This document shows, piece by piece, positions 19,501 through 26,550 of a DNA stretch of 64,000 nucleotides. The position numbers and the translations under genes are program-made. Position 1 is the first letter of the stretch, and the number at the start of each line of letters is the position of its first letter. This stretch comes from Pseudomonas farsensis (GTDB taxonomy: Bacteria; Pseudomonadota; Gammaproteobacteria; Pseudomonadales; Pseudomonadaceae), in the NCBI RefSeq assembly GCF_014268805.2, contig NZ_JABWRF020000001.1:1560001-1624000 (forward strand). Direction: 5' to 3'. Under the pieces are notes generated by a model. The model saw only the letters and a program-made list of their open reading frames with translations, was not told where the DNA came from and made no database searches.

Positions 19501-22500
19501 GTCGCCCGTATCCCCACCTACAACAATTATCACAACCCGGATTCGGCGAGTTACAAGCCCACCACGATGCCACTGAGTTCGATCAGGATCGGCGTGCGCA
19601 CTGGCTACAGCGTCGTCCAGACATCAGGCGATGTTGCCACCCAGGCGGTGGTTCAGGCCGGCGGTGACGTCAGTATCACTGGCACCCAGACCCTCAGTAA
19701 TGCGGTCGTCCGGCCGGGTGAAAGCATCACCCGCAGCCCAGACGTGAAGGTTGACACCGACGTCAGTCTGACTGAGAAGAACGTGTCGCACCTCAACAGT
19801 CAATTGCCGCCTGATCTTGCCCAGCAGGCGGTCGATCCAGTGAACCTGCCAGGCTTCGATTTACCGCAAGGGACTAACGGCCTGTTCCAGGTCAGCAATA
19901 ACCCAAGCCACCCGTACTTGGTCGAAACCAACCCACGATTTGCTGACCTCAAGACCTTCCTAAGCTCCGACTATTTGCTCAACGCCCTGGGTTATGAGCC
20001 TGATCAGTCCATGCGTCGCCTGGGTGATGGGTTATACGAGCAACGCCTGATCCGAGAAGCGGTGGTCGAGCGGACCGGCAAGCGTTTCCTGGAGGGGTTG
20101 ACCAGCGACGAAGAGATGTTCCGCTACTTGATGGACAACTCCATCGCCAGCAAGGATGAGCTGAACCTCTCGCCGGGTGTCGGGCTGACGGCTGAACAGG
20201 TCGCCGCGCTGACCCATGACATCGTGTGGATGGAACCGCGCGAGGTGAATGGCCAGCAGGTGCTGGTTCCAGTGCTGTACCTGGCCCATGCCAATGATCG
20301 TTTGGCTCCTAATGGGGCATTGATCCAAGGGCAGGACGTTGCGCTGATAACCGGGGGGGACCTGAAGAACCAAGGGACGTTGAGGGCCGACAGAGACTTG
20401 CAGGCCGTGGCAGGCAATGCCCAGAACACCGGCTTGATGGAGGCTAACGAGCACTTGTCGCTGTTGGCGTCCCAAAGCATCCGCAACGCGATGGGAGGAA
20501 TCATCAAGGGCGAGGATGTCAGCGTCAATGCGCTTACTGGCAACCTGACCAACGAACGCACTATCGGCACCACCAAGGGCCAGAACGCTGTCTTCAAATG
20601 GAGTTCCAGCACGGCGGACAACGCGGCGCGTATCGAAGCAGGCAATAACCTCGACCTCGCTGCCGGCCTCAATGTGTTGAACATCGGTGGCGCTTTGCAA
20701 GCCGGTGGTGATGCTATCGTGACGGCCGGCGCCAACTTGCTGATCGTATCTGCCGAGGAAAGGGACAGCAGCAGCGCAGTCTTCAAACGATCAAGCTTCA
20801 GCCGAAGCCAGGTTACCCAGCATGGCAGTGATGTGCTGGTAGATGGCAACTTAACCGCTAGTGCAGGCGGTGATCTCTCTGTGGTCGCCAGTACCGTCAA
20901 GGCTGGTGAGGATTTGCAACTCTATGCAGGAGGCAACGTAGGAATCACTGCTGCAGCTAATGAGCTTCATGCTGAGTACCACAGCAAGCGCAGGGGGAAG
21001 AAGGTCGACCAGCAGGACGATACAGTACGTCAGCAGTCATCAATAATTGAGGCTGGTGGTGATCTATTCATCGATGCCGAGAAGAATGTACGCGTCGGTG
21101 CCAGCCATCTGACCGCTGATAACGAAGCATACGTTTATGCAGGCGAGAAGCTATCGCTTGAAGCCGCCCAGAATAGTGATTACCACCTTTATAACTACAA
21201 CAAGAAAGGCAGCTTTGGCAGCAAGAAGACCCAGCGTGATGAAGTGACCGATATCAAACATGTCGGCAGCACGATCACCTCCGGCGGCGACCTGGTACTG
21301 GTCAGTGAAGGCAACCAGCTTTATCAGGCTGCCAAGTTAGATAGTGGCAACGACCTGAAGTTGGAAAGTGGGGGCAGTATCACCTTCGAGGCAGTGAAAG
21401 ATCTGCATCAGGAGAGCCACGAAAAGAGCAAGAGTAACGTGGTGTGGCAGTCCGCTGAGGGTGAAGGTTGGACCGATGAAACACTTCGTCAGACACAGCT
21501 TTTGGCTCAGGGGAATGTGGCTATCAAAGCGGTGGAAGGCCTGCAGATCGATATCCGCCAGCTTGATCAGAAAGGTGTACGTCAAGCAATCGACGCCATG
21601 GTCAAAGCTGATCCAAACCTGGCTTGGCTGAAGACCGCGGAAGAGCAGGGGAAGGTCGATTGGCGACAGGTCCGCGAGCTCCACGACAGCTGGAAATACA
21701 GCAGCTCTGGCATGGGGCCTGCCATGCAAATAGCCATCGCGATCGCAGCGGCAGCCATCGGCGGCATGGCGGCGGCAAGTGTGCTAAGCGGCTCAGGAGC
21801 CGGCTTGGCGGCTACAGGTGCTGGCGTCGGTGCGGCCGGCAGTTTATCGAGCAAGGTGTCGGTTAGCCTGATCAACAATCAGGGTGACTTGGGCAAAGTG
21901 CTCAAAGACACTTTCAGTAGTGACAGCCTGAAACAGTTGGCCATTACCGCAATAGTCGGTGGACTTACCGCAGGCTATTTCGACGCGTGGACAGGTACGG
22001 AAACCCAACTGCCTACCGACAAAATTCTCTCGCCGCTAAATAGCGTTGGTGACATCAGCCGATTTGCGGCCAATCAGGCACTGCAAAATATCACCAGCAC
22101 GGCGTTGAGCAAAGCGCTGGGCCAGGGTGGAAGTTTTGGTAGTGCATTGAAAGACTCGCTTTATAACACCCTTGCTGCCACAGCGTTCAACGCCGTGGGT
22201 AATCTGAAGCTCGAAAGCGGGAGCGCCACGAAGATTGCGACTCACGCGTTAGTGGGTGGGCTGGTGGCGGAGGCTGCAGGGAGGGACTTCACCAGCGGTG
22301 CCGTTGCCGCTGGCGCCAACGAAGCACTGGCTAGCCAATTGCGGCAGCTTGTGACACAAATCAGCCCCAAGAACAGAGATGCTCTGCTCGTCATGTCTTC
22401 TCAGCTAGTGGGGCTGGTGGCAGCTACGCTGGTGAGTTCAGATGCCAAAGACCTGGAAACGGGCGCGTGGATCGCGAAAAACGCTACCCAGTACAATTTC

Positions 22501-23286
22501 CTGAACCATGAGCGCACTGAGTATTTTGTTGAGGATATCCAGGGATGCAAAGGAAATCTTGATTGTGAGGCCGGCGTCTGGGAAGGCGCTGGATACAACA
22601 AGGAAAGCCAGGAGAATCTCGAAGACGCATTAAAGACCATGGGCCCGGCGCGCGCGAAGGACCTGATGCTTCAGGTCGAGGGCGGGCTGGCTGCTCTTGG
22701 GCAGTTGCAGTGTGCGACAGCCAGCTGCGAGGGCTATAAATTCGAACTTATCGATCGAAGCCTCAAGGCCTTGAAATCCCTGGAGGAGGTGTATGGCTAC
22801 GGTTCTGTCATAATCGGCGGTATAGCCGGGATGGCTGGAACAGGTGGCAGCCGGCCTGGGGTAGGGCCAGGGGTTTCATCTAATGCAAATAAGGCGTATG
22901 AGTACTGGGCGGCTGTCAGGGCTGAGCGGGTAGGTGGTGCAAAAGGAATACTTACACCTAAAGACTTTCCTGAGGTCTCAACAAAAATAAGCCAGAGGCA
23001 GAATCGTCATACTTCAGGGACACAGCAGCTTGAGGAGCGGGGGAGCGTTGGTTTCTTGAACAGTGTTTCAGATGCTCAAAAAGTGCTTGACGCTTACCAC
23101 TCCGGCCAAGTGAAAATCCTAGGAAAGAATAGTCAAGGTTTTCCAGTGGTTAAATTTGAGGGTGTTACTGGAACTAACGTTAATCTCGGCGTTGGTATAA
23201 CTGGTCAGCCGACTAACGTATTTATTATCAAGGGAACAAAAAAGCCGAGCATTGTCCCCACCAATCCAAACTGGAGTCAGAAATGA
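16537..23286 (+). CDS. cdiA: CdiA/TpsA-type contact-dependent inhibition exoprotein with Ntox50-like C-terminal toxin
   Basis: A 2249-residue two-partner-secretion exoprotein. An extended N-terminal signal (about 1-48) precedes the TPS secretion domain with the motifs VIGNPNL and VIVANPYGITCSGCG. Long arrays of filamentous haemagglutinin repeats follow (about 260-930 and 1250-1600), then an Ala/Gly-rich hydrophobic stretch (about 1725-1765), a DUF637-type domain (about 1780-1940) and a pretoxin segment with ETGAWIAKNATQYNFLNH. The hinge VGGAKG (residue about 2133) starts a 115-residue toxin with RQNRHTSGTQQ, SDAQKVLDAYHSGQ and SIVPTNPNW. That pattern best matches polymorphic toxin type 50, predicted to be an RNase of the Barnase/EndoU/colicin E5 fold. 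The stop overlaps the immunity gene (ATGA). The toxin family call is less certain than the CdiA call. Confidence 0.9.
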   Translation: MDARSHFPFARLLTAAEQPRDRFWGIPTRALAFLLANVMFWQPLWAQAEGIVVVTPGVKLDHSANGVQVINIATPNGTGLSHNVFHDYNVGTQGLILNNGSTQTSHTQLGGHVIGNPNLTKSGSAQVILNEVIGGSPSQLKGYTEVAGQSARVIVANPYGITCSGCGFINTPQATLTTGKPVIGKGGRLERFQVDDGAVAIEGAGLNASNIDSVEIITRSAQINAQIHAKKLTIVAGRNDVDAKTLDAVARADDGSTKPQLAIDASALGGMYAGAIRLVGTEEGVGVKTAGDLVASAGDIQIDANGEVTTARISASGNLDIQAQDITLTDSAYAGGKANVQAQDKLTLEQDKSLAARDEVRLGGQHIVNQGSVQAGVNADGSSNIHGALEINGGELTNRGKIVATGALSTDLQSLDNTGAQIAAGQATIKAGSLTNLGGVLLSQQAMEITVEQALNNSDDGLILSKAGTLTVRAESLDNQSGTLQASKAGVDVTTTKALDNTLGKVIAGSGQLDLKAGELINQQGVLQAQEGPLKVTAASLDNRKGTVNGQQIVLALEGALNNDEGLVEAADSLEINAGSASNTKGQLRALGSDGKSQFTLGGLFNNDAGLVEINNASFALNSKGLSNQGGALRHAGDQGFDVSLADAGQAGGSFITNGALSLEVDDWTNTSVLQAKKLTLKVGKLIQTADGKLLSAESIEASGGSWVNDGHIETNGSLELILTGTYSGDGSLLSQGGMTISATSARFGEHAEVRSAGEGTYHLGTSLVNAGRITAANDLVLQVDNLTNTGTLGAGQQLSVESQTLLNQDGLIFSGADMLVHTDSLTNLRGTLYSLGSLDIAKDASQQRASLIENISGTLESAGDMRLLADSLINRKEVFKTSLQQVSGSIRLMNTDDCKGEHCEADYRVVEVYGTQITEDSARANLVAGGYLSFSGESFDNQYSTVSAVNDLSITASNFWNTGAGGGEQRTSGYYVYTKDRNEYYGFVARIPTYNNYHNPDSASYKPTTMPLSSIRIGVRTGYSVVQTSGDVATQAVVQAGGDVSITGTQTLSNAVVRPGESITRSPDVKVDTDVSLTEKNVSHLNSQLPPDLAQQAVDPVNLPGFDLPQGTNGLFQVSNNPSHPYLVETNPRFADLKTFLSSDYLLNALGYEPDQSMRRLGDGLYEQRLIREAVVERTGKRFLEGLTSDEEMFRYLMDNSIASKDELNLSPGVGLTAEQVAALTHDIVWMEPREVNGQQVLVPVLYLAHANDRLAPNGALIQGQDVALITGGDLKNQGTLRADRDLQAVAGNAQNTGLMEANEHLSLLASQSIRNAMGGIIKGEDVSVNALTGNLTNERTIGTTKGQNAVFKWSSSTADNAARIEAGNNLDLAAGLNVLNIGGALQAGGDAIVTAGANLLIVSAEERDSSSAVFKRSSFSRSQVTQHGSDVLVDGNLTASAGGDLSVVASTVKAGEDLQLYAGGNVGITAAANELHAEYHSKRRGKKVDQQDDTVRQQSSIIEAGGDLFIDAEKNVRVGASHLTADNEAYVYAGEKLSLEAAQNSDYHLYNYNKKGSFGSKKTQRDEVTDIKHVGSTITSGGDLVLVSEGNQLYQAAKLDSGNDLKLESGGSITFEAVKDLHQESHEKSKSNVVWQSAEGEGWTDETLRQTQLLAQGNVAIKAVEGLQIDIRQLDQKGVRQAIDAMVKADPNLAWLKTAEEQGKVDWRQVRELHDSWKYSSSGMGPAMQIAIAIAAAAIGGMAAASVLSGSGAGLAATGAGVGAAGSLSSKVSVSLINNQGDLGKVLKDTFSSDSLKQLAITAIVGGLTAGYFDAWTGTETQLPTDKILSPLNSVGDISRFAANQALQNITSTALSKALGQGGSFGSALKDSLYNTLAATAFNAVGNLKLESGSATKIATHALVGGLVAEAAGRDFTSGAVAAGANEALASQLRQLVTQISPKNRDALLVMSSQLVGLVAATLVSSDAKDLETGAWIAKNATQYNFLNHERTEYFVEDIQGCKGNLDCEAGVWEGAGYNKESQENLEDALKTMGPARAKDLMLQVEGGLAALGQLQCATASCEGYKFELIDRSLKALKSLEEVYGYGSVIIGGIAGMAGTGGSRPGVGPGVSSNANKAYEYWAAVRAERVGGAKGILTPKDFPEVSTKISQRQNRHTSGTQQLEERGSVGFLNSVSDAQKVLDAYHSGQVKILGKNSQGFPVVKFEGVTGTNVNLGVGITGQPTNVFIIKGTKKPSIVPTNPNWSQK
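22363..22945 (+). repeat. Pretoxin direct repeat, copy 1 (inside cdiA)
   Basis: 583 bases coding for the pretoxin up to the GGTGCAAAAG hinge. They recur without gaps at 25576-26158; I count about eight substitutions, i.e. about 98.6 % identity. Both copies are in the same reading frame relative to their toxins. Confidence 0.95.
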
Positions 23287-23600
23287 GTGATCAGCCTGTG
23301 CTGGAAGATTGGAACTTTCAAGTGCTAATGCTTGTTCAGGCGTTGGTAGGGGCGGTTTCTGCCAACTTTAGAATGGTCGCATTGCTGTGGTGTGGTGATG
23401 AGTGGGTATTGAGGTTCTATCTTGAAGAGAACCTTGAGGATGACGTCGAGGAGATTGAAGATATTGTTTGTCAATATACGGCATATCAAAATTCTAGCTT
23501 GAGATGCCGTTCTGAATTGATTGTGGGTGGCGAAAGACTTCCGGTGTTATCTGAGCTTGGGCGGGTCGTGTACCGTCGCAGAGAGGCCCTTGGCAGTTAG
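23283..23600 (+). CDS. cdiI: CdiI-type immunity protein for the CdiA toxin
   Basis: A 105-residue acidic cytosolic protein whose ATG overlaps the cdiA stop (ATGA), the usual toxin-immunity arrangement. It has a hydrophobic start (QVLMLVQALVGAVSANFRMV), a core WVLRFYLEENLEDDVEEIED and a C-terminal VVYRRRE. The proteins at 23955-24245 and 24546-24848 share the same skeleton (ALxG, R-[IM/AV], a FYL-like strand, acidic run, VY/VF-x-RRE), although their toxins are EndoU-type. Role by position: neutralises the Ntox50-like toxin of sister cells. Confidence 0.82.
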   Translation: MSDQPVLEDWNFQVLMLVQALVGAVSANFRMVALLWCGDEWVLRFYLEENLEDDVEEIEDIVCQYTAYQNSSLRCRSELIVGGERLPVLSELGRVVYRRREALGS

Positions 23601-23602
23601 TT

Positions 23603-23982
23603 GGTGCAAAAGCCACAGGTGCCTTGCTGGACAACGTAGCCAGCAACATTCATGCTGGGCAGCAAGGCAAGCATGTTCTGGGGCATAACAATTTTATTCC
23701 CGGACGCAGTTATTTTGATGAGGGTGTGGATCCTCAAAAACCGTTGAATGGTGCTCATGCAGGAGAGTTTCCTGTCGTAGGTTATGGTTCCCGAGGTCAG
23801 CCAATAGTTGATTTTGGTAAAATATTGGTGTTGATGGCTCCTCTGGTTTGGCGACGGGATATGGAACAATGCATTCAGGCAAGAACGGAGCGCATATTGT
23901 TCCGACAAATCCTGTTGCTGTTAGAGCGGAGTCACGAAAGTTTTACCTGATTGGTTGGTTTTATGTGTTTGGCGCGCTCTGA
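23603..23982 (+). pseudogene. Orphan CdiA-CT cassette: EndoU nuclease toxin, frameshifted
   Basis: Starts at a GGTGCAAAAG anchor three bases after the preceding immunity stop. In phase with the anchor it reads GKHVLGHNNFIPGRSYFD, the hallmark of the bacterial EndoU nuclease toxin, continuing to QPIVDFGK. At the A-run 23819-23822 one base is missing. The next frame continues the domain with IGVDGSSGLATGYGTMH and GKNGAHIVPTNP, then runs to TGA 23980-23982. EndoU toxins cleave RNA, several of them tRNA. No secretion part is attached, so this is a displaced C-terminus. It is followed by its own immunity gene. Confidence 0.85.
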
Positions 23983-24245
23983 TTGGTGAGATATATCCTT
24001 CAATAAGAGCGATCGCTCTTTCTCTGGCGGATGATCGGACGTTGCTTATTTGCTACTACCTTGACAGGCAACCTACAGACTTTGACTGGGAGAGCTTAGA
24101 GGTTGTTGCTACAAATATTTCAGCCTCAATTGGTCAAGACAAAATTCTTCGCATAGATTTGCAATGCAAGTTTGAGTCGGATCCGATTGGAAGACTTGAG
24201 TGCTTGGGAGGTTTTGTCTACTGTCGTCGAGAGTATGATTTGTAG
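23955..24245 (+). CDS. Orphan immunity protein (CdiI family, EndoU cassette 1)
   Basis: A 96-codon frame opening at TTG 23955. The same frame continues upstream as VLPDWLVLCVW, which fits the family N-terminus better; an ACG at 23934 may be a mutated ATG (ACGAAAGTTTTACC would give MKVLP). The core RALIGEIYPSIRAIAL, LICYYLDRQPTDFDWESLE and GGFVYCRREYDL matches the immunity proteins before and after it. The protein body is intact, whereas the toxin before it is broken. Its stop overlaps the next GGTGCAAAAG anchor. Start codon uncertain. Confidence 0.72.
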   Translation: MVLCVWRALIGEIYPSIRAIALSLADDRTLLICYYLDRQPTDFDWESLEVVATNISASIGQDKILRIDLQCKFESDPIGRLECLGGFVYCRREYDL

Positions 24246-24542
24246 GTGCAAAAGAGATGCCCGCTGTTAAATAAAGTGCTCAAGATAAGCACTTTCCAGG
24301 TCATAATTCGTACAAGCCAGGCCGTAGTGTTTTGAGCAGTGACCCCCGCGAGCTTGCCGAAAGTGCTGGAACTGGACAGCAGGTCGGTAATATTCCAGTT
24401 GGCATGCCAGGCTCGAAAGAAAGGGTGAATTTTGGGGGCTATAGCGACGTATATAGATGGAGCAGGCGTGGCAACACCTACAGCTAATGGGATAATTCAC
24501 TACTCAAAGTATGGTATCCGCATTGTGCCAGCGAGGCCGTAA
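24245..24542 (+). pseudogene. Orphan CdiA-CT cassette: second EndoU nuclease toxin, nonsense plus frameshift
   Basis: Begins with the anchor at 24245, overlapping the previous stop codon. In phase it reads GAKEMPAVK, then an in-frame TAA (24272-24274), then SAQDKHFPGHNSYKPGRSVL and SSDPRELAESAGTGQQVG. After VNFG the frame breaks in the G5 tract 24434-24438. The next frame gives AIATYIDGAGVATPTANGII, HYSKYGIRIVPARP and TAA at 24540-24542. This is a full EndoU domain with two lesions, clearly divergent from cassette 1. A separate intact immunity gene begins four bases after the stop. Confidence 0.85.
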
Positions 24543-24545
24543 ATA

Positions 24546-24848
24546 ATGTGTTCTCTTGATGATGTGATCGTGATGGCCCGTCTGAATATTCAAAGGGCAT
24601 TGTTAGGTGAGGTTTCAGGGAAGCTTCGTGCTGTTATATTTTCAGTATCGGGACTGATTCTGGATATTAGATTCTATTTTGACGGAGAAATCGATGATGA
24701 TGATTTTGAGTCTGCCTACTGCGTTGAAACTGAGGTGATTGCTGATTACGAGGGTGACTGGACGGTTACAGTGAAGTGCTTGCGGCTAGATGCCTCGGAG
24801 CCGATACTTGATCAGGGAGTTTGGGTATTTAAACGGCGTGAAATTTAA
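24546..24848 (+). CDS. Orphan immunity protein (CdiI family, EndoU cassette 2)
   Basis: A 100-residue acidic protein from ATG 24546, following the decayed EndoU module. It shows the local immunity skeleton: NIQRALLGEVSGKLRAV, ILDIRFYFDGEIDDDDFES and GVWVFKRREI. It is the third member of the same family in 1.6 kb, and intact. Expression would have to come from read-through of cdiA or a local promoter; none is obvious. Confidence 0.78.
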   Translation: MCSLDDVIVMARLNIQRALLGEVSGKLRAVIFSVSGLILDIRFYFDGEIDDDDFESAYCVETEVIADYEGDWTVTVKCLRLDASEPILDQGVWVFKRREI

Positions 24849-24861
24849 GAGTAATTAGGTT

Positions 24862-25206
24862 GGTACAAAAGGGTTAGAGATAGCACCGGGTAAGTTTGAC
24901 TTTCTGTTTGGACGTGTGGCTAGCAGCTCTCACAACGCAGCTCGTTCTAATCAGCTCGCCCTTGAAATGAAGAGGCTCGGTGTTCCAGATAACGCAAGTG
25001 GTCGCCAAATGCTGGCCGAGCACTTGGCCCTCGCGGCTGAAACTGAAGGCAACGTGGTGAACACGTTCACTAACCAGTTCGGAAAATTTGAGGTTAGGAA
25101 ACCATTGTTTATGAGGCTATCTGGTAAGGTCGCGAATTTTCAGAGTACGTTTTAAGTTATTGAAGATGGAACTCGAAAGCTTAACGCAATCATACCTATT
25201 CGCTAA
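24862..25206 (+). pseudogene. Orphan CdiA-CT cassette: unassigned toxin with premature stop
   Basis: From the anchor variant GGTACAAAAG the frame is open for 97 codons: GTKGLEIAPGKFDFLFGRVA, SHNAARSNQLALEMKRLGV, QMLAEHLALAAE, VVNTFTNQFGKFEVRKP. It stops at TAA 25153-25155. The same frame resumes as VIEDGTRKLNAIIPIR to TAA 25204-25206, so the internal stop looks like a CAA-to-TAA change about 17 codons before the natural end. It resembles a C-terminal domain found in Pseudomonas and enterobacterial toxins, but I cannot name its activity. The truncated product might keep partial function. Confidence 0.72.
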
Positions 25207-25216
25207 GGGGGCTTTG

Positions 25217-25563
25217 ATGGACTTCCCAAATGCCAATGATTTTTTGGAGGAATTTGGTATTGAGCCGGTCGAGGTTGATCCAGGTTTGTCGTTATATCGC
25301 TACATAAAAAATCTCATAGCAGTGATCTGGAGGTTGATTTTTCTTTCAGCGCTATAATGGGGTCGTTTCAGGTCATGCTGCGGTTTGCTGAGCAGGAGTT
25401 GGCCGTTGTTTCTTCGGAAAGTGTAAAGTTTATTGGATTTATTCGGGATGACGCGGGAGCAGGGGTTCATGTTGTTTTTGATATCTGTAACTCGACATCA
25501 GAGGCTTGGGTGATGCTTGAGCCTGACGTAAGTTGCCGATGGTGGACGTTGCGTAAAGCGTAG
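25217..25563 (+). pseudogene. Orphan immunity gene of cassette 3, frameshifted in an A6 tract
   Basis: ATG 25217 follows AAGGGGG and starts MDFPNANDFLEEFGIEPVEV through LSLYRYIK. At the A6 run 25306-25311 the frame changes. The continuation KSHSSDLEVDFSFSAIMGSF, VMLRFAEQELAVVSSE, RDDAGAGVHVVFDIC and SEAWVMLEPDVSC runs to TAG 25561-25563. Adding one A would restore a single protein of about 115 residues. The motif S-E-[AP]-W-V-M near the end recurs in the immunity protein at 29191, suggesting distant kinship. Confidence 0.72.
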
Positions 25564-25575
25564 CAGGGACGTATT

Positions 25576-26158
25576 AGCCCCAAGAACAGAGATGCTCTGC
25601 TCGTCATGTCTTCTCAGCTAGTGGGACGGGTGGCAGCTACGCTGCTGAGTTCCGATGCCAAAGACCTGGAAACGGGCGCGTGGATCGCGAAAAACGCTAC
25701 CCAGTACAATTTCCTGAACCATGAGCGCACTGAGTATTTTGTTGAGGATATCCAGGGATGCAAAGGAAATCTTGAGTGTGAGGCCGGCGTCTGGGAAGGC
25801 GCTGGATACAACAAGGAAAGCCAGGAGAATCTCGAAGACGCATTAAAGACCATGGGCCCGGCGCGCGCGAAGGACCTGATGCTTCAGGTCGAGGGCGGGC
25901 TGGCTGCTCTTGGGCAGTTGCAGTGTGCGACAGCCAGCTGCGAGGGCTATAAATTCGAACTTATCGATCGAAGCCTCAAGGCCTTGAAATCCCTGGAGGA
26001 GGTGTATGGCTACGGTTCTGTCATAATCGGCGGTATAGCCGGGATGGCTGGAACAGGTGGCAGCCGGTCTGGGGTAGGGCCAGGGGTTTCATCTAATGCA
26101 AATAAGGCGTATGAGTACTGGGCTGCTGTCAGGGCTGAGCGGGTAGGTGGTCCAAAAG
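25576..26158 (+). repeat. Pretoxin direct repeat, copy 2 (orphan cassette)
   Basis: 583 bases matching 22363-22945 without gaps. Substitutions cluster in the first 60 bases and at the end; the encoded differences include GLVAATLV versus GRVAATLL, NLDCE versus NLECE, SRPGVG versus SRSGVG and GGAKG versus GGPKG. The offset between copies is 3213 bases. Confidence 0.95.
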
Positions 26159-26550
26159 GGGATGTGTCCGGTCTTCTTCCAAAACCAGGTGCCACATCTC
26201 TTCCTGCAAGTGGCGTAGGTGCTGGTGCAGCATTTAAAGTAGATTCGAAGCAGCTAGGCAAAAAACTCGGTAAGCACGTCGAAGATTTCGGAGGCAACGC
26301 GGCAAGCTCAGCAGATCGTAAAATGGTACTCGATAAAATTCATGGCATTGGGAGTAACCCTGAAAAAGTAATCCCTGGGACTTTTGCTGGGCAAGGAGTA
26401 AATGGCGCACGAGGTGATGTGTTTTTCAGAGTTAAGGGTAATGATGTGGTTGTTACCAAGCCTGATGGAACGTCCGTTACTATCCTGAAAGATGGGGTAA
26501 CTCAAAATCCATCTGTACAGAGCGCATTAAAGGGAGGTGTTAGGCAATGA
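25606..26550 (+). CDS. Orphan CdiA C-terminus: pretoxin plus intact unassigned toxin
   Basis: A 314-residue frame from ATG 25606 (open since 25564, no convincing ribosome-binding site). Residues 1-183 duplicate the CdiA pretoxin. After the hinge VGGPKG a different toxin follows, about 130 residues: QLGKKLGKHVEDFGGN, DRKMVLDKIHGIGSNPEKVI, GTFAGQGVNGARGDVFFRVK and DVVVTKPDGTSVTILKDG. The Gly/Lys/Asp-rich pattern suggests a small nuclease, but I cannot name the family. It has no signal for export; it makes sense as a silent replacement for the CdiA tip, reachable by recombination through the repeat. Its stop overlaps the next gene's ATG. Confidence 0.8.
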   Translation: MSSQLVGRVAATLLSSDAKDLETGAWIAKNATQYNFLNHERTEYFVEDIQGCKGNLECEAGVWEGAGYNKESQENLEDALKTMGPARAKDLMLQVEGGLAALGQLQCATASCEGYKFELIDRSLKALKSLEEVYGYGSVIIGGIAGMAGTGGSRSGVGPGVSSNANKAYEYWAAVRAERVGGPKGDVSGLLPKPGATSLPASGVGAGAAFKVDSKQLGKKLGKHVEDFGGNAASSADRKMVLDKIHGIGSNPEKVIPGTFAGQGVNGARGDVFFRVKGNDVVVTKPDGTSVTILKDGVTQNPSVQSALKGGVRQ

